From G963665975 sp963665975 (lineage in GTDB: Bacteria > Bacteroidota > Rhodothermia > Rhodothermales > Bin80), in NCBI GenBank assembly GCA_963665975.1, contig OY762508.1, positions 1,426,001-1,490,000 on the forward strand: a stretch of 64,000 nucleotides of DNA. Direction: 5' to 3'. Numbering within the stretch: position 1 is the stretch's first letter; each line of letters starts with the position of its first letter. Below the pieces are notes generated by a model. It did not search any database and was not told where the DNA came from. It was given only the letters and a program-made list of their open reading frames with translations. The position numbers were made by a program, and so were the translations under genes. Below are positions 16,371 through 25,193 of the stretch, piece after piece.

Positions 16371-18854
16371 ATGCAAACAGCACGACTCCTCACTGCGTCC
16401 CTCCTCATACTCTTCCTGCTTGGAGGCTGCGCCGCCTCCCAGAAAACTGCAGAAACTAAGCCTGATGCAACGGCTTCCGCAGACGAGAAGCCGGATAAGG
16501 ACGAGGACGAAATGAAGGCCTATAAGGATATCATCACCGATAAGGCGGTCAGTGATGACGGCCTGTTTACGGTCCATGAAGTGGACGACAAGCTTTACTA
16601 CGAAATAGCCGATTCACTGTTGGACAGGGAGATGTTGATGGTCAGCCGTATTGCGGCGACGGCCAACAACATTGGCTATGGCGGGATGAAGACTAACACG
16701 CAAGTATTACGCTGGCAACGGCACAAGAATAACATCCTGCTGCGCATCGTTTCTTACGAGAACGTGGCTGATGAAGACCAGCCCATCTACCAGGCGGTGC
16801 GGAATTCGAATTTCGAACCGATCATCCGGTCGTTCAAGATTGAGGCATTGAACGAAGACTCCACCGGTTCTGTAATAGAAGTCACGAGCCTGTTCACCGA
16901 GGACATCCAGCCCCTTGGACTTCAGAAATTCCAGCGCGACCGTTTCAAGGTGCGCCGACTGGACAAGGCGCGGACCTTCGTCACTTCCGCCAAGAGTTTC
17001 CCGCAGAATATCGAGGTTCGCCATGTCTTGAGTTACGATGCTGCGGAACCGCCGTCCAACAGTAGCAGCGCGACCATCTCGCTTGAAATGAATCATTCGA
17101 TGATCGTGCTCCCGGAAGATCCGATGCAGCCACGGCTGTGCGACCGGCGCGTGGGCTACTTCAGCGTCACCCTGACGGACTACAGCCGCGACGCGCAAAA
17201 GGCTGACGAGCGTTGCTATGTCACGCGCTGGAGACTGGAACCGTCCGATTCTGCCGCCTATGCGCGTGGCGAGCTCGTAGAGCCCGTCAAGCCTATCGTC
17301 TACTATATCGACCCGGCCACACCCATGAAATGGCGCCCATTTCTTAAGGAGGGTGTTGATGACTGGAACAAGGCCTTCGAACAGGCGGGATTCAAGAACG
17401 CCATCATGGCGAAGGACCCGCCGTCTCCAGAAGAGGATCCGGAGTTCAGCCCTGAAGATGTGCGCTATTCTGTCATCCGGTATTTCTCGTCCGACATCCA
17501 GAATGCATTTGGTCCCCACGTGCACGATCCGCGCACGGGAGAAATCCTGGAAAGCGACATTGGATGGTACCACAATGTCATGAACCTGTTGCGCAACTGG
17601 TTCTTCGTGCAAACGGCGGCCGTGAACCCGGATGCTCGCGGCGTATCGTTCAAGGATGAGGTCATGGGACGTCTGATTCGTTTTGTATCCGCACACGAAG
17701 TCGGACATACGCTTGGACTTCCCCACAATTGGGGATCAAGCGCGGCTTACCCGGTGGACTCGCTTCGTTCCGCCACCTACACCGACACCCATGGCACGGC
17801 CCCATCCATCATGGACTATGCGCGGTTCAACTATGTGGCCCAGCCGGGAGACGGTGTGACGAATCTCATGCCTGACATCGGCATCTATGACAAGTGGTCC
17901 ATCAAGTGGGGCTATTCCGTGCTGCCTGATGCGACCTCCCCGGACGACGAGCGGGCCATGCTGAACGCATGGGTAGTCGAACGGGCCGGCGATCCCCTCT
18001 ACTTCTTTGGCCGACCTGGACCACGCATTGATCCCCGTGCGCAGAACGAAGACCTGGGAGACGATGCCGTGGCGGCCAGCAGCTATGGCGTCGCCAATCT
18101 GAAGATCATTTTGAACAATCTGGTAGAATGGACCGCCGAGGACGCCAAGGACTACGGGGACTTGTCGGAACTGTACGGTCAGGTTACCACACAGTGGAAT
18201 CGCTATATCGGCCACGTAGCACGCAATGTCGGCGGATACTATGAGACTTTCAAGACGTACGACCAGGACGGCCCGGTCTACGTACCCGTTTCCGCCGATA
18301 GACAGCGGGCAGCCATGGGGTGGTTGAACGAGCAGGTATTCGCGACTCCCGACTGGATGCTGAACGATGACGTGCTGCGCCGCATTGAGGGCGTAGGCGT
18401 AATGGACCGCGTCCGGCGATACCAGGTGGGAGCGGTCAATACGCTTCTGGATCCGCAGCGTCTGTCTCGCATGATTGAAGCAGAGGTCATGTTGGAGGCC
18501 GACGCCTACACGTGCTCCGATCTGCTTGCCGATCTACGTTCCGGTATTTGGGGAGAACTGCAACGCGCACAGGCCATCGGGCCGTTCCGACGTAACCTAC
18601 AGCGCGGCTATCTGGAGCGCCTGGAATGGCTCATGACCGAGGAGCCACCGCCCACGCCGTCCTTCCTTGCCAGTTTCGGACTGGTAAACATCGATGTCAG
18701 CCAGTCCGATATTCGCGCGTACGTGCGTGGCGAACTGCAGACGCTAATGCGATCAACTGCGCGCGCAGCCCAGCGCACCTCTGACCGCCTGACGCGGCTG
18801 CACCTGGAAGATGTCCAGGCTCGCATCAAGGAAATCCTGGACGAAGACGACTAA
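16371..18854 (+). CDS. Zinc-dependent metalloprotease, DUF5117/DUF5118 type, lipoprotein
   Basis: 827 residues with a lipoprotein signal ending LLGGCAAS. The middle contains HEVGHTLGLPH (His442, Glu443, His446, His452), the HExxHxxGxxH site of metzincin-like proteases, preceded by DUF5118/5117-like regions and followed by the large DUF4953-type C-terminal domain. Members are abundant in Bacteroidota and are assumed to be surface or periplasmic proteases; natural substrates are unknown. Length is typical of the family. It stands alone, ending 9 bp before the stop of the convergent T9SS-sorted gene. Confidence 0.88.
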   Translation: MQTARLLTASLLILFLLGGCAASQKTAETKPDATASADEKPDKDEDEMKAYKDIITDKAVSDDGLFTVHEVDDKLYYEIADSLLDREMLMVSRIAATANNIGYGGMKTNTQVLRWQRHKNNILLRIVSYENVADEDQPIYQAVRNSNFEPIIRSFKIEALNEDSTGSVIEVTSLFTEDIQPLGLQKFQRDRFKVRRLDKARTFVTSAKSFPQNIEVRHVLSYDAAEPPSNSSSATISLEMNHSMIVLPEDPMQPRLCDRRVGYFSVTLTDYSRDAQKADERCYVTRWRLEPSDSAAYARGELVEPVKPIVYYIDPATPMKWRPFLKEGVDDWNKAFEQAGFKNAIMAKDPPSPEEDPEFSPEDVRYSVIRYFSSDIQNAFGPHVHDPRTGEILESDIGWYHNVMNLLRNWFFVQTAAVNPDARGVSFKDEVMGRLIRFVSAHEVGHTLGLPHNWGSSAAYPVDSLRSATYTDTHGTAPSIMDYARFNYVAQPGDGVTNLMPDIGIYDKWSIKWGYSVLPDATSPDDERAMLNAWVVERAGDPLYFFGRPGPRIDPRAQNEDLGDDAVAASSYGVANLKIILNNLVEWTAEDAKDYGDLSELYGQVTTQWNRYIGHVARNVGGYYETFKTYDQDGPVYVPVSADRQRAAMGWLNEQVFATPDWMLNDDVLRRIEGVGVMDRVRRYQVGAVNTLLDPQRLSRMIEAEVMLEADAYTCSDLLADLRSGIWGELQRAQAIGPFRRNLQRGYLERLEWLMTEEPPPTPSFLASFGLVNIDVSQSDIRAYVRGELQTLMRSTARAAQRTSDRLTRLHLEDVQARIKEILDEDD

Positions 18855-18863
18855 CCGCCGCTC

Positions 18864-19952
18864 TCATCGCACGAGTGTTAGTTGCCGCGCCTGAATCCTG
18901 CCGTTCGCGGTCAGGCGATAGATATATACGCCGCCGGGAGCGCGCGCGCCGGAATCGGTGGTCCCGTCCCATGTCACGGTGTAGGATCGGGCGGCTTGTC
19001 GCGCGTCCACAAGCGTAGTGAGAGAACGGCCCATAAGATCCGTAATGTCAAGCCGCACCGTGGCATCGTCCGACAGGGCATACTGGATAGTCGTAGCCGG
19101 GGTGAACGGGTTGGGGTAGTTGCCGTCCAGCGTAGCGAAGGCCGGGCGGTCCTGCAATTGTTCGGTGCTGGTGTTTATGTGCGTGATCAAGACTTTCGCT
19201 CCTCCGGTATCATACCCGGTGAGCGTTAGCTCCGCGCCTGACGTCGTATCGGCACCAGAGATAGCAAAAACGAGGGATTGCCTGTTATAACCCCGCATAT
19301 CCACTCTTACGAAGGCGAGCACGCGACCGTCCGTGGACGATATGAATTCGAAGTTGTAAACATCGAAGGGAAGTCCCAGGTATATGCCATATCCGCCATA
19401 CTCGAGCCGGTTGTACAGGAGTCCAAGTATTTCTCCCGTGAGTACATGGTAGTAGCGAACGTTGACGGCGCCAACATTCGCCGCGCCATGAACAAGGAAA
19501 AATTCGACCTGATTCGCAAAACTCTGTTCGCGTACCGAATCTCGCCATTGCAGGCGGCTATCAGTCCGATTGCCGATACCCGCTGCCACGTAGCGCATTT
19601 CTGCCAGGACAACTTCCAGCCCCTCCAGGACAGGGTCGCTTCGCACGGAGTCGCCTGCCAGGTAGTAAGCGATCCTGTGTGGGCCATGCGGGATGGGTAA
19701 AAATGCCGATGCGTCCCGGTAATCAAGACTATCCAGAATCCGCCTGTTGTCCACATACACGTCCAGGGGTCCAGTGTCTGCAATCACGTGAATGAACTGT
19801 ACAAACCCAACGATTCGCGGCGAGGCAGGCGGATCGTGCGTAGAAAGCACTTGCGCATGCGCAATTCCCACGGTGAAACCGAGGAGCCATAGTCCGAATA
19901 CGCGATGACGGATGGTGTTATCACGAGCTGTTAACGTAACCATATGCTGCAT
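18864..19952 (-). CDS. DUF4397-domain secreted protein with T9SS type A sorting signal
   Basis: About 362 residues. A signal peptide ends in GIAHAQ. Residues ~45-230 contain a DUF4397-type beta domain (VQFIHVIADTGPLDVYVD, HRIAYYLAGD). The last ~85 residues form a type IX secretion C-terminal domain: GNYPNPFTPATTIQYAL, LDITDLMGRSLTTLVD, WDGTTDSGARAPGGVYIYRL. It should therefore be exported through the outer membrane by the T9SS and cleaved or anchored at the surface. Start is uncertain: Met codons at 19952 and 19943 both give sensible signal peptides; an upstream ATG at 20018 gives an overlong N-region. Confidence 0.87.
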   Translation of the reverse strand: MQHMVTLTARDNTIRHRVFGLWLLGFTVGIAHAQVLSTHDPPASPRIVGFVQFIHVIADTGPLDVYVDNRRILDSLDYRDASAFLPIPHGPHRIAYYLAGDSVRSDPVLEGLEVVLAEMRYVAAGIGNRTDSRLQWRDSVREQSFANQVEFFLVHGAANVGAVNVRYYHVLTGEILGLLYNRLEYGGYGIYLGLPFDVYNFEFISSTDGRVLAFVRVDMRGYNRQSLVFAISGADTTSGAELTLTGYDTGGAKVLITHINTSTEQLQDRPAFATLDGNYPNPFTPATTIQYALSDDATVRLDITDLMGRSLTTLVDARQAARSYTVTWDGTTDSGARAPGGVYIYRLTANGRIQARQLTLVR

Positions 19953-20117
19953 ATGCACGACCACAACAGTGCAGAAGGCCGGTAGCATGCTCCTGGGATT
20001 TTCCTTGTGCGGTGTCATATGGGATAGTGGTCGTTAGCGGCAGTGGTCACCGGAAGCACAACCGCGTCCTTGACGAATAAACCCCCATCCTTTGTTGTTG
20101 CGACCGCATGGGCAGTA

Positions 20118-20666
20118 CTAGCCAAAAAGAAGGAGTACGACATAGACCGCCGCAATCATCGCGAAAACATCCGCGATGAGCCCGGCGGGCACTGCATGAC
20201 GCGTTTTCTTGATACTGACAGCACCAAAGTACACAGCGATGACATAGAAAGTCGTTTCGGTGGATCCGAACATGGTGGCCGCCATCTTGACCAGAATTGA
20301 ATCTTCGCCAAACTGGCCGATCATGTCAAGCACTATCGCGGCCGAGCCCGAGCCGGTCAGCGGCCGAATGATCCCCATTGGAATTACCTCTGCAGGAATG
20401 CCAATTAGTCCCAGCATGGGACGAAGTCCATCCACCAGAAAATCCAGCGCGCCGCTTGCCCTAAACATGCCAATCGCAAACAGGATAGCGATCAGGTAAG
20501 GGATAATCATCACGGCCACGTTGAACCCCTCCTTTGCTCCATCTACGAATACTTCATAGACAGGCACCTTCTTTAGCATCCCATAGAGCGGGAATCCCAC
20601 GATGATGCATGGCAGCACAAATGCGGACGCGTAATCAATGATAAGCCGGATAACTTCCATGGTCAA
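20118..20666 (-). CDS. spmB: Nucleoside-recognition domain membrane protein, SpmB-like
   Basis: 182 residues, multi-spanning, with the conserved Gate/nucleoside-recognition pattern: VGFPLYGMLKKVPVYEVFVDGAKEGF near the N-terminus, RPLTGSGS in the middle and MFGSTETTFYVIAVYFGAV later. This matches spore maturation protein B. Members occur in many non-sporulating Bacteroidota; in Bacillus SpmA and SpmB affect spore core dehydration, and the transported molecule is not established. It follows spmA by 9 bp on the same strand, the usual pairing. Confidence 0.88.
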   Translation of the reverse strand: MTMEVIRLIIDYASAFVLPCIIVGFPLYGMLKKVPVYEVFVDGAKEGFNVAVMIIPYLIAILFAIGMFRASGALDFLVDGLRPMLGLIGIPAEVIPMGIIRPLTGSGSAAIVLDMIGQFGEDSILVKMAATMFGSTETTFYVIAVYFGAVSIKKTRHAVPAGLIADVFAMIAAVYVVLLLFG

Positions 20667-20675
20667 ACTAGGGGT

Positions 20676-21650
20676 CTAAGCTGTGTTACGGTTGGGATCA
20701 CTTCCGCGATAGCGCTTCATCCGACCAAGCAGCCTCGTCGCCGTCACAGCAACCACGAGGGACAACCCGGTGGTAATCAGGATTGAAAAGAACAATTGAT
20801 TGATCTGCAGGCCCATAATGGCCACCAGCAAGACGGGTGGGACTATTTGTACACTAGCCGTGTTCATGGCCAAAAGCATGACCATCGGATCGGTGGCCGT
20901 ATCGTCTGTAGGATTCAGCGTCTGTAATTCCTGCATCGCCTTGATGCCTAACGGAGTAGCGGCATTGCCAAGGCCGAGCATGTTTGCAGTCAGATTAAGA
21001 ACGATCATGCCAAGCGCCGGGTGGTCGCGGGGCACCCCTGGAAAGAATGGTCTGAGCAGGGGTTGTGTCACACGAACGAGTGCGAACAGGATGCCCGATG
21101 CTTCGGCGATCTTGAGAAGCCCCATCCAGAGAGCAAGTCCACCGATCAGGCCCAGTGCGATGGAAACCGCCGTTTCCGCAAAGTCCAGCGCCGCGCCGGC
21201 GATCGCATTCATTTTAACCCACCGGACGGGATCGAAGGTAACGGCGGCGATCCACGCGCCTCCTTCCGGCTTCGGACGCATAGCCGTCAGGGTTCCCCGC
21301 AAATCATTGTCGCGGCGCGAGGTGTGCCCCCGAACAGTGACCAGGGGAGCCGGCAAGGCAACGTCCTGGGCGAACCGCAACTGCCTTCCTTCTTCATTCT
21401 GCAGCAGTATGCCGTCGTAGCTGTCTGCCGGACGCTCGTCGACACCATAAAAATCGACGTACCGCTCCGCCGTCAGGCGCACCGTGACCGTCTGGCGGCG
21501 CGCTTCCGGATCATAGCTCTCTGGAAAAGCTATCTCCACCGGCAATGGCTCGCCGTTGCGATACGTATCAGCCGCGAAGTCGCGGATGTCATAAGCCAGC
21601 GCGAACACAAGGCTGACAACTATCAGACCGCCCCAGATATAATTCAACAT
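20676..21650 (-). CDS. spmA: Nucleoside-recognition domain membrane protein, SpmA-like with extra domain
   Basis: 324 residues. An N-terminal helix (LNYIWGGLIVVSLVFALAYDI) is followed by about 115 soluble residues, probably extracytoplasmic, and then the SpmA-type membrane core (ALDFAETAVSIALGLIGGLALWMGLLK, NMLGLGNAATPLGIKAM). Bacillus SpmA is near 200 residues; the soluble insert accounts for the extra length and is, from memory, common in Bacteroidota forms. Paired with spmB downstream and preceded 24 bp upstream by the cytochrome c gene, so it probably sits in the sulfite oxidase operon. Confidence 0.85.
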   Translation of the reverse strand: MLNYIWGGLIVVSLVFALAYDIRDFAADTYRNGEPLPVEIAFPESYDPEARRQTVTVRLTAERYVDFYGVDERPADSYDGILLQNEEGRQLRFAQDVALPAPLVTVRGHTSRRDNDLRGTLTAMRPKPEGGAWIAAVTFDPVRWVKMNAIAGAALDFAETAVSIALGLIGGLALWMGLLKIAEASGILFALVRVTQPLLRPFFPGVPRDHPALGMIVLNLTANMLGLGNAATPLGIKAMQELQTLNPTDDTATDPMVMLLAMNTASVQIVPPVLLVAIMGLQINQLFFSILITTGLSLVVAVTATRLLGRMKRYRGSDPNRNTA

Positions 21651-21674
21651 AGCTTGAGCCGCCGGCAGCCCTCC

Positions 21675-22058
21675 CTAATCCGGGATGATCGGTGTAGCAA
21701 GAATCACGTCTTCTGCGTTGCGACGATCCAGGAAGACATCATCGTTCATGAGCCTACTGCGCGTCAACAGAAATGCCGTGATGTCCCAGTACTGTGCTTC
21801 GGTAAGTATGCCGCCTGCATTATAGGGCATCTTCTCCTTATTGTAGGTGAACAATTTTGCCGCCGTCAGGCGCGTGGTCAGCACTTGCGGTGTCAACCGC
21901 GGCCCGATACCCTCCTCTGTGTCGTGACAACTTTCGCAGTAGGCGGCATACAGTACCACCCCGCGTGTTCGTTGCTGTTGGGGCGATCTGGTGGAGCACT
22001 CCGCAACCACAAGGATTGTGCATGCGCCAAGCATCACCCGTCCGGGCCTCCATGCCAT
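21675..22058 (-). CDS. Small c-type cytochrome, likely partner of the sulfite oxidase
   Basis: 127 residues with an N-terminal export segment (MLGACTILVVAEC), one CESCH haem-binding motif near residue 42 and a likely axial Met in KMPYNAGG. The Cys after VVAE is not in a standard lipobox because Glu precedes it, so whether the protein is lipidated is unclear. It begins 7 bp after the sulfite oxidase stop. This SorA/SorB-like arrangement suggests it takes electrons from the molybdoenzyme and passes them to the respiratory chain. Confidence 0.85.
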   Translation of the reverse strand: MAWRPGRVMLGACTILVVAECSTRSPQQQRTRGVVLYAAYCESCHDTEEGIGPRLTPQVLTTRLTAAKLFTYNKEKMPYNAGGILTEAQYWDITAFLLTRSRLMNDDVFLDRRNAEDVILATPIIPD

Positions 22059-22065
22059 AACAGGT

Positions 22066-23226
22066 TCAGGTCACTGTGATCGGGTGCGGCAGCGGCACAT
22101 TGAACAGGTACCCTTTCTCATTGTATGGAATGGTATCCGGTTGCGTGTTTCCAAGCCGGTCCGTTGCGCGCGTCATGAGTCTGTGCTCACCGGGAGTGGC
22201 CTCCCACTCGATTTCAAAGCGCTCCCACGCGTACTGCATGGCGGAGTCCATCACCCGCGCATCCCTCCATGTCGCGCCGTTGTCGAGACTCCACTGCACG
22301 GCTACAATAGGGGCGTGCGGCGAATGGGCATAGCCGCGGATTCGATGGCGGCCAGCCTGAAGAGTTGCTCCCCAGGAAAGTGCCAACGCAGTCTTGATGG
22401 ACTGCTCGATCACGACCTCACCGCTCTCGGGATAGGCATCCCCAACAAGGACGTACGAGGTCGTGTTATTCCGACCCCACACCTTCTCCGTGGACACCTC
22501 TATGCGACCGAGCCACTTGATGTTACTGCTTCCCACCCATCCTGGCACAATGGCCCGGACAGGATACCCGTGATCGCGCGGCAACGGGGCGCCGTTCATG
22601 TGCGTGGCCAGCAATGTGTCCGGATCCATCGCCTTCGCAATCGGAATCGGTCGCCGAAATCCTCCTTCAGGCGCTCCCGTATCCAGGCCGATCAGGTGTA
22701 CATCTACCGCATTGTCCTTTACGCCAGCCCGACGAAGCACCTCGGTCAGCGGCACGCCCGTCCACACGGCCATGCCAATCGCGCCGGTGCCCCATGGTGT
22801 CCCACGCGCCGGCCGTCCCATAACGGCGCCGAAAAATGCGCGGTGATTGCCCGCGCATTCGACGATGGAGAAGACCGTACGATGAGGCATGGCGTGCAGA
22901 TCCTCATAGGTCAACATCAGCGAACTCGCCGCAGCGTCGCCAGCGACTTCCAAGCGGTACGACGCCGCATCCAGGTCCAGACTGACATCGTTATTACGTA
23001 CAAAGAATTGCTCGACCGGGGTAAGAAATCCCCCCATATTCTCCAGCCTTGCCTCAAGATTCCCGGCGCCGTGCGCAATAAATGGCGCGGTGTCCTTGAA
23101 AAAGGCCGACGCCTCTGGCTCCCTATCGGGAGCATCCATGATGTCGCATCCGGGCAGCATGGCGCCTGCGCCGCTTGCCGATAGCATCTTCAGAAACCGT
23201 CGGCGTTGATCCTGGGAATGTTTCAA
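22066..23226 (-). CDS. Molybdopterin-dependent sulfite oxidase/dehydrogenase (SorA/SoxC-like)
   Basis: 386 residues. A twin-arginine signal (RRRFLKMLSASGAGAM) indicates export of a folded, cofactor-loaded enzyme. The molybdenum-binding Cys lies in SIVECAGNHRAFF, followed by GTGAIGMAVWTGVPL, DHGYPVRAIVPGWVGSSNIKWL and a C-terminal Ig-like dimerisation domain (VQWSLDNGATWRDA). The family oxidises sulfite to sulfate, or related substrates, in the periplasm. The cytochrome c directly downstream supports a SorAB-type electron path. Sox partner genes are not in the window. Confidence 0.9.
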   Translation of the reverse strand: MKHSQDQRRRFLKMLSASGAGAMLPGCDIMDAPDREPEASAFFKDTAPFIAHGAGNLEARLENMGGFLTPVEQFFVRNNDVSLDLDAASYRLEVAGDAAASSLMLTYEDLHAMPHRTVFSIVECAGNHRAFFGAVMGRPARGTPWGTGAIGMAVWTGVPLTEVLRRAGVKDNAVDVHLIGLDTGAPEGGFRRPIPIAKAMDPDTLLATHMNGAPLPRDHGYPVRAIVPGWVGSSNIKWLGRIEVSTEKVWGRNNTTSYVLVGDAYPESGEVVIEQSIKTALALSWGATLQAGRHRIRGYAHSPHAPIVAVQWSLDNGATWRDARVMDSAMQYAWERFEIEWEATPGEHRLMTRATDRLGNTQPDTIPYNEKGYLFNVPLPHPITVT

Positions 23227-23286
23227 GGGTGTCTCCGGTTAGTGGCGGGTTGCCACAAGCGGCCCGCTCTGTTGCACTGGCTCTGA

Positions 23287-25140
23287 TTACGGGTCCTGTT
23301 CCATGTATGCACGAATACGTTGCGCCGCCTTGGGCCCCACCACGCCTGCGAGATCCTCTTCGGAGGTCTCCCTGATCCGTCGAACGGAGCCGAAAGCCTT
23401 TATCAGCTTCTGCGCGGTCTTTTGCCCTATGCCTGTGATTGCAAGGAGTTCGGAATTGAGCAGGCGATTCCTGCGTTGCTTGCGCTGCATTTCGACCGCA
23501 AAGCGGTGCGCTTCATCTCGTACACGCTGCAGCAGTTGTAGGGACGCACTCTGTTTGGCAATGTGTCTGGGGTCCGAGTCACCCGGAAAATACACCTCCT
23601 CCAGTCGCTTGGAGAGCCCGATAATGGGAAACCGGCCATACACGTCTGCCTCCTTGAGCGCTTGCACGGCGCTGGAAAGTTGCCCTTTGCCGCCGTCAAC
23701 GACGACAAGGTCCGGCCAGGGGCCATTCTCTTTCCGTACCCGACGGTAGCGGCGATTTACCACCTCTCGCATAGACAGGAAGTCATCCGGCAACCCGTCT
23801 TCGACGCTTTGAATCTTGTAGGACCGGTACTCGCGCTTGCGTGGCTTTCCCTTGTCGAACACTACGCACGAGGCCACGGTCCCCGTGCCTCCCAGGTGGG
23901 AGATATCAAAACACTCGATACGGAGTGGCAGATCGCGCAGCCGCAAGTCGTCACGCAGGGCCTTTACCGCGTACGGAATACGCTCCTCGCCCCGCTTCAT
24001 CTGCTGTAGCTTCCAGTCTTCCAGAAGCAGGCGGGCATTCGCTTCGATCATTTTCATGAGATCGGCCTTCTCACCGCGCTGTGGCGTCTTGAGCAGGACT
24101 TTTCGACCGCGATTCTGTCGCAGGAAATCCTCCAGTGGCTCTGGGTTGGCCGTCTTTCCTGACAGGTACACCTCGTCAGGAAAGAACACGGCCTCCGTGT
24201 AGTAGTGCTCCAGCCACGTCTGCATGAGATCTTCATCAGGGCGTCCGGCAACAGGCCGCAAATACTTGTGCTGGCGCCCAATCACCTTGCCTTCACGAAC
24301 TTTGAAGAGTACGGCGGCTGCGACATCCTCTACCCGGTCCGCGCATACCGCGAACAGGTCACGATCCACATTCTCGGTGGTGATAACTTTTTGGCGCTGC
24401 GAATACTTGCGGACGGCGGCGATCTGATTACGGCGCTGGGCGGCTTCCTCAAATTGGTACCGCTCTGCAGCTTCGCGCATAGACTGCTCCAGGAGCTTAA
24501 TCAGGGCTGTGGTATGGCCATTGAGCAGCTTTTCAACTTGCGCGATCGTGGCGTCGTAGTCTTCTCTAGTCTGATAGCCTACGCACGGAGCGGCGCATTT
24601 CTGGATGTGGTATTCCAGACAGGTCTGGTATTTGCCAGCGGCGATTGGCTCGGGCGCCAGATGCAGTGAGCAGGTGCGCAATTTGAAGATCGACCGGATC
24701 GCACGCAGCGCGCGCCGCATATTCTTGACATCGGTATACGGACCGAAGTACCTCGAGCCATCCTTGTGAATGCGCCGAGTCGGAAAGATGCGGGGAAACG
24801 GTTCGTTCTTGACACAGATATAGGGATAGGTCTTGTCGTCCTTGAGGTTAATGTTGTAGCGAGGCTTTAGCGTCTTAATGAGGTTATTTTCCAGGATCAG
24901 CGCCTCTCTTTCGTTGTCGGTGACAATAATGTCCACATCCTCGGTTTTCTTCACCAGTAGCCGGAGCCTGCCTTCTACGTGGCGGCTGTCGCGAAAGTAG
25001 GACCGCACACGGCTACGAAGGCTCTTCGCCTTCCCGACATATAGCACCACGCCATCGGCGCCCTTGAATTGGTAGACACCCGGGCGCGTTGGGAGCATTC
25101 CAAGCTTTTGACTAAGTCTCTCGGTCACCGCGATACCCAC
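23287..25140 (-). CDS. uvrC: Excinuclease ABC subunit C
   Basis: 617 residues, normal length. It makes both incisions around DNA lesions in nucleotide excision repair. Domains in order: N-terminal GIY-YIG nuclease (GVYQFKGADGVVLYVGKAKSLRSR, residues ~20-45), the UVR motif (AAERYQFEEAAQRRNQIAAV, ~210), an RNase H-like C-terminal nuclease (RIECFDISHLGGTGTVAS and VVVDGGKGQL) and tandem helix-hairpin-helix motifs at the end (LLAITGIGQKTAQKLIKAFG). All expected parts are intact. Confidence 0.97.
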   Translation of the reverse strand: MGIAVTERLSQKLGMLPTRPGVYQFKGADGVVLYVGKAKSLRSRVRSYFRDSRHVEGRLRLLVKKTEDVDIIVTDNEREALILENNLIKTLKPRYNINLKDDKTYPYICVKNEPFPRIFPTRRIHKDGSRYFGPYTDVKNMRRALRAIRSIFKLRTCSLHLAPEPIAAGKYQTCLEYHIQKCAAPCVGYQTREDYDATIAQVEKLLNGHTTALIKLLEQSMREAAERYQFEEAAQRRNQIAAVRKYSQRQKVITTENVDRDLFAVCADRVEDVAAAVLFKVREGKVIGRQHKYLRPVAGRPDEDLMQTWLEHYYTEAVFFPDEVYLSGKTANPEPLEDFLRQNRGRKVLLKTPQRGEKADLMKMIEANARLLLEDWKLQQMKRGEERIPYAVKALRDDLRLRDLPLRIECFDISHLGGTGTVASCVVFDKGKPRKREYRSYKIQSVEDGLPDDFLSMREVVNRRYRRVRKENGPWPDLVVVDGGKGQLSSAVQALKEADVYGRFPIIGLSKRLEEVYFPGDSDPRHIAKQSASLQLLQRVRDEAHRFAVEMQRKQRRNRLLNSELLAITGIGQKTAQKLIKAFGSVRRIRETSEEDLAGVVGPKAAQRIRAYMEQDP

Positions 25141-25193
25141 AAGATTCTCTGTCGAAATAATGTTGGAATTCCAGCAATGCTCCGGAGGCTCCG

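Noticed and set aside
16707..17726. 339-codon open frame opposite the metalloprotease
   Set aside because: It lies entirely antisense to a protease with conserved motifs and shows no domain; long antisense frames are common in GC-rich DNA.
21021..22079. 352-codon plus-strand frame across spmA and the cytochrome gene
   Set aside because: Antisense shadow of two recognisable genes and no conserved features.
21991..23184. 397-codon plus-strand frame opposite the sulfite oxidase
   Set aside because: Antisense to a well-supported enzyme; composition His/Arg-rich as expected for a shadow frame.
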